This document shows, piece after piece, positions 36,168 through 44,523 of a stretch of DNA of 64,000 nt. The stretch spans positions 60,403-124,402 of the forward strand of contig NZ_JAGHZS010000013.1 in NCBI RefSeq assembly GCF_017745275.1, given 5' to 3'. The notes below the pieces were generated by a model. That model ran no database searches. It saw nothing but the letters and a program-made list of their open reading frames with translations, and was not told the origin of the DNA. Position 1 is the stretch's first letter. Each line of letters opens with the position of its first letter. Source of the DNA: Chitinophaga sp. (lineage in GTDB: Bacteria; Bacteroidota; Bacteroidia; Chitinophagales; Chitinophagaceae). A program made the translations under genes and the position numbers.

Positions 36168-36745
36168 CTTTGTTCTTTCGAAATCCACTTGATATCCAAT
36201 GAAGGTTGATATTGCTCCATTTGCTGCAATAATTGTTCGATATTGTTGCTATGAAGCAATCTATCCTGGTTGGCAGCAGACAGGAAGCCGTTGTTGGTCA
36301 TGGTGGTGGCTAATGCGATGAGGTGATCATAAAAACCGTTCACATTGAGCAGGCCAATAGGTTTTTGATGCAGTCCGAGTTGGCCCCAGGTAAGCATTTC
36401 AAACAATTCCTCCATAGTGCCAAATCCACCGGGCAGTGTAATAACACCATCGGATAATTCATTCATTTTGGTTTTGCGTTCATGCATAGTATCTACCAGG
36501 ATTAACTCAGTGAGTCCTTTATGTGCCAGTTCTTTTTGTTGCAGAAAATGAGGTAATACGCCAATCACTTTGCCGCCTGCCTGCAAAGCGCCATCTGCAA
36601 CAGCCCCCATGAGTCCTACTCTGGCGCCACCGTATACCAGCGTCAACTGGCGCTGTGCCAGTGAAGCTCCCAATAATTTAGCCTGTTCCATGTACACAGG
36701 TAATTCGCCTGCGCCTGAACCACAAAAAACAACGATACTTTTCAT
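36164..36745 (-). CDS. LOG family protein (cytokinin riboside 5'-monophosphate phosphoribohydrolase-like)
   Basis: A 193-residue Rossmann-fold protein. The N-terminus reads VVFCGSG and VYGGARVGLMGAVADGALQAGG; the diagnostic PGGFGTMEELFEMLTW is near residue 105. LOG enzymes cleave N6-modified AMP to a free base and ribose-5-phosphate, and in bacteria they may act on nucleotide monophosphates generally. It overlaps the end of the DUF4421 gene by 4 bp and is followed by an HD-domain gene on the same strand upstream. Confidence 0.9.
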   Translation of the reverse strand: MKSIVVFCGSGAGELPVYMEQAKLLGASLAQRQLTLVYGGARVGLMGAVADGALQAGGKVIGVLPHFLQQKELAHKGLTELILVDTMHERKTKMNELSDGVITLPGGFGTMEELFEMLTWGQLGLHQKPIGLLNVNGFYDHLIALATTMTNNGFLSAANQDRLLHSNNIEQLLQQMEQYQPSLDIKWISKEQS

Positions 36746-36754
36746 TTGACTTGT

Positions 36755-37372
36755 TTATAAGGTATTGATTTCCGTCTGAATATTTTCCCGGGCCTGTGCT
36801 TCATATAGTTCCCGGAATACGGGCGTATGATAGATAGCTGGCGCTTCCAGGAAATGTTTTAATAGCTTTTTCCGGCCTGGTTTATACAGCAGGTCGGGAT
36901 AGATGCTGTATTCCTGCCTGATTTGCCGGGAGTAAGTTTTGTATGCTTCCAGTGCAGTTCCCAATATTTGCAGGTCAAAATCCAGGAAATAATCCAGGTC
37001 TTTATTGTTTAGGGTATTGATATGTGTTTTAGTAGCCACAATAAACTCGCTGACCAATGTTATTTTATTTTCCGGGTAACCGATTTTCTGCAGGTATCTT
37101 TCTGCTGCTTCCGCACTGTCGGCCTCATTGTTTTTCATCAATGGATTATAAACAAGATCATGGAAGAAAATGGCCCAAAGCACTACTTCCGGGTCTTGCA
37201 GGTGAGCAACAAATTCTTCCCAAAGCAGGATCATCTGCGTGATATGCGACAAGTTGTGATAGGTGCGTTGTTCCCCGCTATACATCATGGTGAGATATTC
37301 ATATTGATAGGTAACGAGGGAGGGATCTTCGTTGTGGCTGGCATGCAGTTGAATCCATTTATCGTGCAGCAT
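36755..37372 (-). CDS. Predicted HD superfamily metal-dependent phosphohydrolase (COG4339)
   Basis: A 205-residue soluble protein. YHNLSHITQM near residue 38 gives the first His, and the HD pair is IFFHDLVYNPLMKNNEADSAE near residue 68-88. The family has no defined substrate. It lies 9 bp upstream of the LOG gene on the same strand, so the two are probably co-transcribed. Confidence 0.85.
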   Translation of the reverse strand: MLHDKWIQLHASHNEDPSLVTYQYEYLTMMYSGEQRTYHNLSHITQMILLWEEFVAHLQDPEVVLWAIFFHDLVYNPLMKNNEADSAEAAERYLQKIGYPENKITLVSEFIVATKTHINTLNNKDLDYFLDFDLQILGTALEAYKTYSRQIRQEYSIYPDLLYKPGRKKLLKHFLEAPAIYHTPVFRELYEAQARENIQTEINTL

Positions 37373-37424
37373 ACAGGTGGGTTTAAAAACAGTTACTAAA
37401 GATAATAATGCAAGATAATGTGAT

Positions 37425-37535
37425 AATGTCTATAAAACTATTATAGCGAATGCTCTTCACGGAAATCCGCTTAGATCATTCGCTATAATAGCTTTTTGCT
37501 TTCCGCTTTATGCTTTCCGCTTATTTCTTTGCTGC
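37425..37535. repeat. Family B element next to aconitase (B3)
   Basis: The arm beside the aconitase stop has AAAGC heptads (minus strand TAAGCGGAAAGCATAAAGC and so on) and a core TATTATAGCGAATG with its complement CATTCGCTATAATA. The second arm is short, so it is an asymmetric copy. The element borders the 15 bp tandem duplication at 37521-37550. Confidence 0.8.
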
Positions 37536-37550
37536 TTATTTCTTTGCTGC
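37521..37550. repeat. 15 bp tandem duplication spanning the aconitase stop
   Basis: The minus-strand 15-mer GCAGCAAAGAAATAA, which holds the last codons and TAA stop of the aconitase gene, occurs twice in a row. The second copy sits just after the stop and joins the family B arm. It could be a slippage product or a remnant of how the element was placed. Confidence 0.9.
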
Positions 37551-39803
37551 TTCAGCGCGGATAACGTTCAACGCACCACCTGCTTTAAACCACTCGATCT
37601 GTTGTTCGTTGTACGTGTGGTTTACAGGGAATTCGCTGGTGCTGCCATCTTTATGATGCAGTACAACGGTCAGCTGTTTGCCTGGAGTGAAAGTAGTCAG
37701 TCCAAGGATATCGATGGTATCGTCTTCCTGGATTAAATCGTAATCTTCTTTGTTAGCGAAGGTCAGACCCAGCATACCTTGTTTTTTCAGGTTTGTTTCG
37801 TGGATACGGGCGAAAGATTTCACCAGGATTGCACGAACGCCGAGGTGACGTGGTTCCATTGCAGCGTGTTCGCGGCTGGAGCCTTCACCGTAGTTTTCAT
37901 CACCCACTACTACAGCGCCAAAGCCTTTCGCTTTATAGTCACGCATAGTGGCAGGAACTGCACCGTATTCGCCGGTTAAGGCGTTCTTAACGGTATCAGT
38001 TTTATCGTTGAATGCGTTTACCGCACCAATGAGCATGTTGTTGGAAATGTTATCCAGGTGGCCACGGTATTTCAGCCATGGACCAGCCATAGAGATATGA
38101 TCCGTAGTACATTTACCTTTTGCTTTGATGAGGAGTTTCAGTCCTTTCAGGTCTGTACCTTCCCATGGAGCAAATGGCGCCAGGAGTTGTAAACGGTCGG
38201 AAGTAGGAGATACAATTACCTGTACACCGCTACCATCAGCAGCAGGCGCCTGGTAACCTGCATCTTCTGCAGCAAAACCATTTGGAGGCAGTTCGTAACC
38301 TACTGGTTCATCCAGCATTACTTCTTCGCCATTTTTGTTCTTCAGCTTATCGGTCAGCGGGTTGAAGGTCAGATTACCTGCAATAGCCAGCGCAGTAACG
38401 ATTTCCGGAGAAGCTACGAAAGCGTGGGTAGAAGCATAACCATCATTTCTCTTCGCGAAGTTACGGTTGAAGGAAGTGATGATAGAGTTTTTGCGGTTAG
38501 GATCATCGATGTGACGTGCCCATTGACCGATGCAGGGGCCGCAGGCATTTGCCAGTACCACACCACCTACCTGGTCGAAAGTATTCAGCAGGCCATCTCT
38601 TTCGATGGTGTAGCGTACTACTTCAGAACCTGGAGTAATGGTATATTCAGATTTCATATCCAGCTGCTTGTCGATCGCCTGTTGAGCCAGAGATGCAGAG
38701 CGGGAAATGTCTTCGTAAGAAGAGTTGGTGCAGGAACCAATCAGGGCTACATCCAGTTTCTCAGGCCAGTTGTTTTCTTTTACTGCCTGTGCAAATTTGG
38801 AGATAGGCCATGCCAGATCCGGTGTAAACGGACCGTTTACATAGGGTTCCAGTTCGTCCAGGTTGATTTCAATCACCTGGTCGTAGTATTTGGCAGGATC
38901 AGCATATACTTCAGCATCCGGACGGAGGTGTTCTTTTACCTGGTCAGCCAGGGCAGCTACTTCCGTTCTGCCGGTTACTTTCAGGTAATCTGCCATTTTG
39001 GTATCGTAAGCAAAGAGAGAGCAGGTAGCACCGATTTCAGCACCCATGTTACAGATAGTACCTTTACCGGTAGCGCTGAAGCTATCAGCACCTTCGCCAA
39101 AGTATTCCACGATAGCGCCTGTACCACCTTTTACAGTGAGGATACCAGCTACTTTCAGGATAATGTCTTTTGCAGAAGTCCAGCCACTCATTTTACCAGT
39201 CAGCTTCACACCGATCAGTTTCGGCATTTTCAGCTCCCATGGTAAGCCAGCCATTACGTCTACTGCATCAGCACCACCAACGCCAATTGCTACCATGCCT
39301 AAACCGCCGGCATTAGGAGTGTGGGAGTCGGTACCGATCATCATACCACCTGGAAACGCGTAGTTTTCCAGTACTACCTGGTGAATGATACCTGCGCCTG
39401 GTTTCCAGAAACCAATGCCGTACTTATCAGAAATAGAGGAAAGGAAATCGTAAACTTCTTTATTGGTGTCAATAGCAGTCGCAAGATCTTGTGTAGCGCC
39501 TACCTTGGCTTGAATGAGGTGATCACAGTGTACTGTGGAAGGAACCGCAACTTTATCACGGCCGCAGGTCATAAACTGGAGCAATGCCATCTGGGCAGTT
39601 GCATCCTGCATAGCTACGCGATCCGGCGCAAATTCAACATAGGATTTGCCTCTTTCGTAGGGCGTGGTAGTAGGTGCATACAGGTGAGCGTACAAAATCT
39701 TCTCGGCAAGCGTGAGCGGGCGACCTAACATTTTGCGGGTCGCTTCCACCTTACCCGGTAGTGCCGCATACACTTTTTTAATCATGTCAATATCAAACAC
39801 CAT
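37536..39803 (-). CDS. Aconitate hydratase (mitochondrial-type)
   Basis: Interconverts citrate and isocitrate in the TCA cycle. It has 755 residues, as in mitochondrial-type aconitases. The Fe-S cysteines are Cys358 (GSCTNSS), Cys421 and Cys424 (CGPC). DSHTPNAGGLGMVAIGVGG lies near residue 160, and the C-terminal swivel domain (about 535-755) has GEGSSREHAAMEPRHLG. The last codons and stop are duplicated in tandem (37521-37550). Transcribed alone on the minus strand. Confidence 0.95.
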   Translation of the reverse strand: MVFDIDMIKKVYAALPGKVEATRKMLGRPLTLAEKILYAHLYAPTTTPYERGKSYVEFAPDRVAMQDATAQMALLQFMTCGRDKVAVPSTVHCDHLIQAKVGATQDLATAIDTNKEVYDFLSSISDKYGIGFWKPGAGIIHQVVLENYAFPGGMMIGTDSHTPNAGGLGMVAIGVGGADAVDVMAGLPWELKMPKLIGVKLTGKMSGWTSAKDIILKVAGILTVKGGTGAIVEYFGEGADSFSATGKGTICNMGAEIGATCSLFAYDTKMADYLKVTGRTEVAALADQVKEHLRPDAEVYADPAKYYDQVIEINLDELEPYVNGPFTPDLAWPISKFAQAVKENNWPEKLDVALIGSCTNSSYEDISRSASLAQQAIDKQLDMKSEYTITPGSEVVRYTIERDGLLNTFDQVGGVVLANACGPCIGQWARHIDDPNRKNSIITSFNRNFAKRNDGYASTHAFVASPEIVTALAIAGNLTFNPLTDKLKNKNGEEVMLDEPVGYELPPNGFAAEDAGYQAPAADGSGVQVIVSPTSDRLQLLAPFAPWEGTDLKGLKLLIKAKGKCTTDHISMAGPWLKYRGHLDNISNNMLIGAVNAFNDKTDTVKNALTGEYGAVPATMRDYKAKGFGAVVVGDENYGEGSSREHAAMEPRHLGVRAILVKSFARIHETNLKKQGMLGLTFANKEDYDLIQEDDTIDILGLTTFTPGKQLTVVLHHKDGSTSEFPVNHTYNEQQIEWFKAGGALNVIRAEAAKK

Positions 39804-40145
39804 GGGAAAAAAATTATTTAAGAGCGGTTAAAAATTGCACGCAAAATTAACTAAAAACAACAAGTTTTTAAATTAAATACTTAAGATATAGCCAACTGTG
39901 CATAAACTTCCTGTACTTTAACAGTTCCTTTAAATACCCACAGATCAAGGAAATGAACGGATTCTGTCTGCCTAAAAAATTATTAAAAATCGTTATATTA
40001 AATTTATACGGCCTGCTTTTTTACCGTAATCATGAGCAGAAACACGCAACCGCAGCAAAGATGCTGATATTCAACCGCCTAAACAGGCAATGCCCTGCCC
40101 CGTTTTTCGTTTGTTTTTCCAGCCGGAATTTGATAAATTTGATCT
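39804..40145. other. Intergenic region between aconitase and the PspC gene
   Basis: A 342 bp AT-rich spacer between divergent genes. I see a plus-strand promoter near its right end (40110-40141). A short open frame at 39953 has no family resemblance and looks accidental. Nothing else can be supported. Confidence 0.6.
40110..40141 (+). promoter_or_regulatory. Bacteroidota-type promoter of the PspC gene, apparently leaderless
   Basis: TTTG at 40110-40113 (-33) and TAAATTTG at 40134-40141 (-7) are 20 bp apart, the expected spacing for this phylum. The ATG at 40146 is only 4 bp after the -7 element, so transcription would start at or very near the start codon. The mRNA would be nearly leaderless. 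Confidence 0.65.
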
Positions 40146-40367
40146 ATGAACCGGATTAAAGATTTCGTGGAATGGAAGGCGTTCGGTGTTTGTGCTGCTA
40201 TTGGAGAAAAACTGGGAGTAGCCACCTACCGTATACGCATCTTTTTCATCTATGCCACCTTTCTGACAATGGGATCCCCTCTCATTGTATATATGATTCT
40301 TGCGTTCTGGGTTAATATGAAAAATTATATCCAGAATGCCCGGAGAAATCCCCTGCGTTATTTATAG
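40146..40367 (+). CDS. PspC domain-containing membrane protein
   Basis: A 73-residue protein. WKAFGVCAAIGEKLGVATYRIRIFFIYATF matches the PspC (phage-shock) motif GVcaGla..l.vd...vRl.f....., and a second hydrophobic helix (IVYMILAFWV) follows. It is likely an inner-membrane protein. No psp operon partners are near. A strong promoter lies just upstream and a terminator just downstream, so it is a monocistronic gene. Confidence 0.8.
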   Translation: MNRIKDFVEWKAFGVCAAIGEKLGVATYRIRIFFIYATFLTMGSPLIVYMILAFWVNMKNYIQNARRNPLRYL

Positions 40368-40377
40368 TATATCAAGA

Positions 40378-40427
40378 TAAAAAAACCGGATGACGACACC
40401 GCCATAGCAGTGCATCATCCGGTTTTT
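40378..40427. terminator. Bidirectional terminator between PspC gene and the convergent hypothetical gene
   Basis: AAAACCGGATGA and TCATCCGGTTTT form a 12 bp stem with a 21 nt loop, then TTTT. The A-rich left side lets it serve both strands. Confidence 0.8.
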
Positions 40428-40445
40428 TATTTATACTATTGTCGT

Positions 40446-40847
40446 TTATTCCATATGGAACAAGGTCATACCATGATAGTGATTCTGCAATTCATTCAGC
40501 GTAATCGGGTTATTCAAATTCCTTGTTTCATCCCGGTAGTGCAGCTGTAAAAGCGGTTTGTGACCAGCCTCAAACATACGCACCGAGAAAGGCCCTCTTA
40601 CGTACAGTGTACCACCCGCCGGAGACGATGCTGCCTCATCTTTGTGAAACTGCCATTTTAACAAGGTGGCTTCCGTTAAATGAATCGGTAAGAGATTGTC
40701 CAGGTCGTACCAGTACTCATTTTCATCCGTCGCTACCAACACTTTTTTGTCCTCATGATCTACCTGTAAAATCTTCCCTTCTTTTTCTTGCCCTGCGTAG
40801 TTTGTGATAACGGTATCACCTGATTTTAAATCGTGGATATTAATCAT
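40446..40847 (-). CDS. Conserved hypothetical protein
   Basis: A 133-residue protein. Start taken at the ATG encoding MINIHDLKSGDTV; the upstream frame would add a non-conserved hydrophobic stretch. The first 60 residues look like a small beta-barrel (HDLKSGDTVITNYAGQEKEGKILQVDHEDKKVLV), and the C-terminal half contains LNELQNHYHGMTLFHME. No signal peptide. I do not recognise the function. It converges on the PspC gene and is separated from kdsA by element D2. Confidence 0.7.
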   Translation of the reverse strand: MINIHDLKSGDTVITNYAGQEKEGKILQVDHEDKKVLVATDENEYWYDLDNLLPIHLTEATLLKWQFHKDEAASSPAGGTLYVRGPFSVRMFEAGHKPLLQLHYRDETRNLNNPITLNELQNHYHGMTLFHME

Positions 40848-40892
40848 AGTGAGCAGAATTTTGTGTGAAATGAATTTACGGAAAAAAGGCAC

Positions 40893-40960
40893 GCAAAGAA
40901 ACAAAGGAGCGAAGGCGCAAAGAAAATATTATTCTTTGCGCCTTCGCCCCTTTGTTTCTA
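40893..40960. repeat. Family D inverted repeat (D2)
   Basis: GCAAAGAAACAAAGGAGCGA with GGCGCAAAGAA, and the complement TTCTTTGCGCC TTCGCCCCTTTGTTTC, around a 6 nt loop. It lies between the hypothetical protein gene and kdsA, both on the minus strand, about 10 nt past the kdsA stop. The unit is about 8-9 bp, unlike families A-C. Confidence 0.85.
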
Positions 40961-40970
40961 TATGAGATAC

Positions 40971-41807
40971 TTATCTTACTACTTTACGAATCTCCACCAG
41001 TTTCTCCAGCAGTTCTTCCAGCAGGTCTAAACGCAGCATGTTAGCACCGTCAGATTTAGCTTTGGAAGGATCCGGATGTGTTTCAATGAACAATCCGTCT
41101 GCGCCGGTGGCAATAGCAGCCTTGGCAATAGTGCTGATCATTTGCGGATTACCACCGGTTACACCACTACTTTGGTTAGGCTGTTGCAAAGAGTGTGTAC
41201 AATCCATTACTACCGGCTCTCCTAGGTGTTTCATGATAGGGATATTGCGGTAGTCTACTACCAGGTCCTGGTAGCCAAAGGTGGTACCACGCTCTGTTAG
41301 CATGATGTGATCGTTGCCGGCGCCTTTGATCTTTTCCACCGCAAATTTCATGGATTCACCACTCAGGAACTGCCCTTTCTTTACATTCACTACTTTACCT
41401 GTTTCGGCGGCGGCCAACAGGATATCTGTTTGACGGCACAGGAACGCCGGAATCTGCAATACATCCACGTAAGCAGCTGCCATCGCAGCTTCTGCAGCAG
41501 AGTGAATATCGGAGGTGACAGGTACGTTAAATGTTTTACCAACCTTCTGCAGCAGTTCCAGTCCTTCTACATCACCTATACCAGTAAAGGAATGTACACT
41601 GGTACGGTTGGCTTTACGGTAAGATGCCTTGAAAATATAAGGAATGTTTAATCGTTTACAGATGCTCGTTACTTTCTCTGCTACTGTCATCAGTATTTCT
41701 TCCTCTTCAATTACACAAGGGCCCGCAATCAGGAAAAAATTTTCAGGGTTGTATTGTTCCTTGAATAATGATTTTAAGTGCTTCATATCTTGAAAAAATT
41801 GGGTCAT
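40971..41807 (-). CDS. kdsA: 3-deoxy-8-phosphooctulonate synthase
   Basis: Condenses phosphoenolpyruvate with arabinose-5-phosphate in lipopolysaccharide (Kdo) synthesis. It has 278 residues from this start, or 271 from the ATG at 41786; either is possible. AGPCVIE near residue 29, FKASYRKANRTS near 59, QIPAFLCRQTDIL near 118 and the C-terminal ETHPDPSKAKSDG are family hallmarks. A TATCTTTG -7 element at 41821-41828 precedes it. It follows element D2 and precedes the family B element B4. Confidence 0.93.
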   Translation of the reverse strand: MTQFFQDMKHLKSLFKEQYNPENFFLIAGPCVIEEEEILMTVAEKVTSICKRLNIPYIFKASYRKANRTSVHSFTGIGDVEGLELLQKVGKTFNVPVTSDIHSAAEAAMAAAYVDVLQIPAFLCRQTDILLAAAETGKVVNVKKGQFLSGESMKFAVEKIKGAGNDHIMLTERGTTFGYQDLVVDYRNIPIMKHLGEPVVMDCTHSLQQPNQSSGVTGGNPQMISTIAKAAIATGADGLFIETHPDPSKAKSDGANMLRLDLLEELLEKLVEIRKVVR

Positions 41808-41820
41808 TTAATAGAAGGTG

Positions 41821-41828
41821 CAAAGATA
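41821..41828 (-). promoter_or_regulatory. Putative -7 element of kdsA
   Basis: On the minus strand TATCTTTG matches TAnnTTTG, 13 bp upstream of the 41807 start. A CTTTATGC heptad of element B4 lies near the -33 position, so the repeat may contribute to the promoter. This is tentative. Confidence 0.45.
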
Positions 41829-41841
41829 GGCATTTATGTAG

Positions 41842-41968
41842 TGCATAAAGCATAAAGCGGAAAGCAAAAAGCTATTGAAGCGATTGATCAGCGCGGATAT
41901 TTAAATTATCAATTTGCTTTAAACACCCGCTTCACTCGCTTTTTGCTTTATGCCTTATGCTTTATGCT
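41842..41968. repeat. Family B heptad inverted repeat (B4)
   Basis: The left arm GCATAAAGCATAAAGC and following AAAGC heptads lead into AGCTATTGAAGCGATTGATCA. The right arm complements the heptads (GCTTTTTGCTTTATGCCTTA) but is more diverged in the core. It lies in the divergent promoter region between kdsA and the SDR gene. Confidence 0.8.
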
Positions 41969-42137
41969 CTTTTTTTCTTAATTGTCATAATATTGTAATC
42001 CGGAACGATGCATAAAGCACATGGTTATTTTTATTGTTATAGCATTGTCATGCGCTGAGCTATCATGAACGGAAATAGCGGCGAACCCGTTAATATTACG
42101 GTCCGATTTAAAAAATAGCTTACAATTATATTTTTGT

Positions 42138-43076
42138 ATGAAGAAAGACAAGATTCTGGTCATTGGGGCCTGTGGACAAATTGGCGTAGAGCTGACGCTG
42201 GCTTTAAGAAAGATGTATGGAGATGCCAATGTAGTGGCTTCAGATCTTCGCGAAGAGCACGATTTGCTGAAAGGAACCGGCCCTTATGTGTCGCTGGATG
42301 TAATGAACAAGGAAATGCTGCACGTATTGGTGATCCGTCATAACATTACCCAGATTTACCTGCTGGCGGCGATCCTGTCTGCTACCGGTGAAAAAAATCC
42401 TTTACTGGCCTGGCATATCAACATGCAAAGCCTGTTGAACGTACTGGATATTGCGAAAGAAGAGAATCTTGATAAAATATACTGGCCTAGTTCCATCGCG
42501 GTATTCGGGCCTAATTCACCGGCAGCGGAAACACCACAGCACACTATTATTGAGCCAACTACCATTTACGGTATCAGCAAATTTGCCGGTGAACGCTGGT
42601 GCGAATATTACAACCACCGTTTTGGCGTAGATGTAAGAAGCCTGCGCTATCCTGGTTTGATCAGCTACAAATCAGCGCCAGGTGGAGGTACTACAGATTA
42701 TGCGATCGAAATTTTCCACGAAGCAAAAGAGCATAAAAAATACAGCAGCTTTTTATCAGAAGACACGTACCTCCCGATGATGTACATGCCGGATGCTATC
42801 AGAGCTACTATTGAACTGATGGAAGCGGATGCATCTAAGATTGCTATCCGTTCTGCGTATAACCTTTCCGCCATGAGCTTTTCTCCGAAAGAGATCGGTG
42901 CGGAAATTAAAAAACATATTCCTGAATTTACAATGTCTTACGCGCCTGATTATCGTCAGCAAATTGCAGATGGCTGGCCTAACAGCATTGATGACAGCCA
43001 GGCTCGTCAGGATTGGGGCTGGAAACCAGAGTATGATCTGGCCCGGATGACGGAAGATATGCTGAAAAACATCTAA
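42138..43076 (+). CDS. NAD-dependent epimerase/dehydratase, probable L-threonine 3-dehydrogenase (SDR type)
   Basis: A 312-residue extended SDR. GACGQIGVEL near residue 10 binds NAD, YGISK near 145 is catalytic, and YPGLISYKSAPGGGTTDYAIEIF near 175-195 is the segment typical of SDR-type threonine dehydrogenases. It would oxidise threonine to 2-amino-3-oxobutyrate. Specificity is inferred from this motif; a related epimerase is the alternative. A TATTTTTG sequence ends 1 bp before the ATG, too close to act as an ordinary -7 element for this start. Confidence 0.85.
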   Translation: MKKDKILVIGACGQIGVELTLALRKMYGDANVVASDLREEHDLLKGTGPYVSLDVMNKEMLHVLVIRHNITQIYLLAAILSATGEKNPLLAWHINMQSLLNVLDIAKEENLDKIYWPSSIAVFGPNSPAAETPQHTIIEPTTIYGISKFAGERWCEYYNHRFGVDVRSLRYPGLISYKSAPGGGTTDYAIEIFHEAKEHKKYSSFLSEDTYLPMMYMPDAIRATIELMEADASKIAIRSAYNLSAMSFSPKEIGAEIKKHIPEFTMSYAPDYRQQIADGWPNSIDDSQARQDWGWKPEYDLARMTEDMLKNI

Positions 43077-43087
43077 AGCATATCTAT

Positions 43088-43136
43088 AAAAAAGGAAAGC
43101 AGCCTAAGTTATCCCATCTTAGCTGCTTTCCTTTTT
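43088..43136. terminator. Bidirectional terminator between the SDR gene and cysN
   Basis: AAAAAGGAAAGCAG pairs with CTGCTTTCCTTTTT, with an inner CTAAG/CTTAG stem and one bulged base. The A and T runs on both sides suit both convergent genes. Confidence 0.85.
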
Positions 43137-43150
43137 ATAATAATGGCTGA

Positions 43151-44398
43151 TTACTCAATAAATCCTACTGCCACTGTGGTGTTGTTAAACTCGTCGATGA
43201 GAATAAAAGCACCGTTGGCAGGGTTGATATGATAAGCATCCGCAAATACCGGTGCGGCGGTTTTCAGCGATATTTTACCGATATCATTCAAGCCCATTTC
43301 AGTTTTGCCCGTAACCTGTACGTGATTGGTTACATCCGTTACATAATGAATCTGCTGTACTTTGGCTTTTACCCGGTTTACGCCGTGTTGCAGTAAATAG
43401 GTTTTACCCGCTACCAGCTTTTGCTGATCCATCCAACAGATCTGAGCACTTACTTCTTTCAGTTGTGCAGGTACTTCACTGCTTTTCACCAGCATGTTAC
43501 CGCGACTGCTGTCTATTTCATCTTCCAGTGTAATCACCACGCTTTCACGTGCATGCGCCACCGTTAGTTGTTTTTCAAACTGCTCAATAGTTTTAATACG
43601 GCTTTTGGTACCGGCAGGCAGTGATACTACTTCATCGCCTACTGCAAAATGGCCACTGGCCACTTTACCGGCGAAGCCGCGGAAATCGTGGTATTCAGTG
43701 GTTCTGGGCCTGATCACGCTCTGTATCGGGAAACGCGATGGGTGCAGGCGATCTTCATGATCAAATGATACCTGTTCCAGGTATTCCAGCAAGGTATCGC
43801 CCTGGTACCAGGTGATAGCGCCGGTGCGGGAAGCTACATTTTCGCCATACAGGGAAGAGATGGGAATGAACTTCACTTCCTGTCCTTTAAAGCCTGCGTT
43901 GTCCAGCATTTGCTGGAAATCTTCCACTATCTGGTTAAAACGGGCTTCACTGTATTCTACCAGGTCCATTTTATTTACACATACCACCAGGTACGGAATA
44001 CGCAGGAGGTTGGCAATAAAAAAGTGACGATGTGTTTGTTCAACAATTCCCCTGCGGGCATCAATCAGAATCAGTGATACCTGTGCATTGGAAGCGCCGG
44101 TCACCATGTTACGGGTATATTCAATATGCCCGGGCGTATCTGCAATAATATATTTACGCGTAGGAGTAGAGAAGTAAATGTGTGCCACGTCAATGGTGAT
44201 ACCTTGTTCCCGTTCGGCAACGAGGCCGTCGGTGAGCAGCGAGAGGTCTGTAAAGTCCAGGCCTTTGCGCTTGCTGGCGGCATGGAGCGCCTCCATTTTA
44301 TCCTGGGGAATAGAATTGGTATCGTATAATAAACGGCCTATTAAAGTACTTTTACCATCATCAACACTACCGGAAGTGGCTATACGTAAAACCTCCAT
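43151..44398 (-). CDS. cysN: Sulfate adenylyltransferase large subunit (GTPase)
   Basis: GTP-dependent subunit of ATP sulfurylase, which makes APS from sulfate. It has 415 residues; a CysNC fusion would be about 630, so no APS kinase domain is fused. The P-loop GSVDDGKSTLIGRLLYD is at 10-26, DTPGHIEYTRNM and NKMDLV follow, then translation-factor-like barrels. Next upstream on the strand is cysD, 124 bp away across element A6. Ends at a bidirectional terminator. Confidence 0.95.
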   Translation of the reverse strand: MEVLRIATSGSVDDGKSTLIGRLLYDTNSIPQDKMEALHAASKRKGLDFTDLSLLTDGLVAEREQGITIDVAHIYFSTPTRKYIIADTPGHIEYTRNMVTGASNAQVSLILIDARRGIVEQTHRHFFIANLLRIPYLVVCVNKMDLVEYSEARFNQIVEDFQQMLDNAGFKGQEVKFIPISSLYGENVASRTGAITWYQGDTLLEYLEQVSFDHEDRLHPSRFPIQSVIRPRTTEYHDFRGFAGKVASGHFAVGDEVVSLPAGTKSRIKTIEQFEKQLTVAHARESVVITLEDEIDSSRGNMLVKSSEVPAQLKEVSAQICWMDQQKLVAGKTYLLQHGVNRVKAKVQQIHYVTDVTNHVQVTGKTEMGLNDIGKISLKTAAPVFADAYHINPANGAFILIDEFNNTTVAVGFIE

Positions 44399-44404
44399 TG
44401 TTTT

Positions 44405-44523
44405 TTAGCTTTTAGCTTTCAGCGGTTAGCAGTTAGTGCTGCCGCTAAAAAGTTTGTTCAAAATTAATTAAGGACTCCTTGCAGAAAAAGGCTAATAGCT
44501 AACAGCTAATAGCTAACGGCTGT
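44405..44523. repeat. Family A element, diverged (A6)
   Basis: The left part has AGCTTTT, AGCTTTC and AGCGGTT heptads, the right part GCTAATAGCTAACAGCTAAT heptads. The arms are complementary only in part, and the core is AT-rich. It fills the cysD-cysN spacer: it starts at the cysD TAA stop and ends 6 nt before the cysN start (minus strand). Confidence 0.75.

Noticed and set aside
38424..39245. 273-residue plus-strand open frame inside the aconitase gene
   Set aside because: It lies antisense to the aconitase, which has clear catalytic motifs; the shadow shows no domain and a biased composition.
39953..40159. Short 68-residue plus-strand frame before the PspC gene
   Set aside because: No recognisable motif, overlaps the PspC promoter and start, and lies in an AT-rich spacer.
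42129..42136. TATTTTTG as -7 element of the SDR gene
   Set aside because: It ends 1 bp before the ATG, so a transcript would start inside the start codon; no -33 partner.
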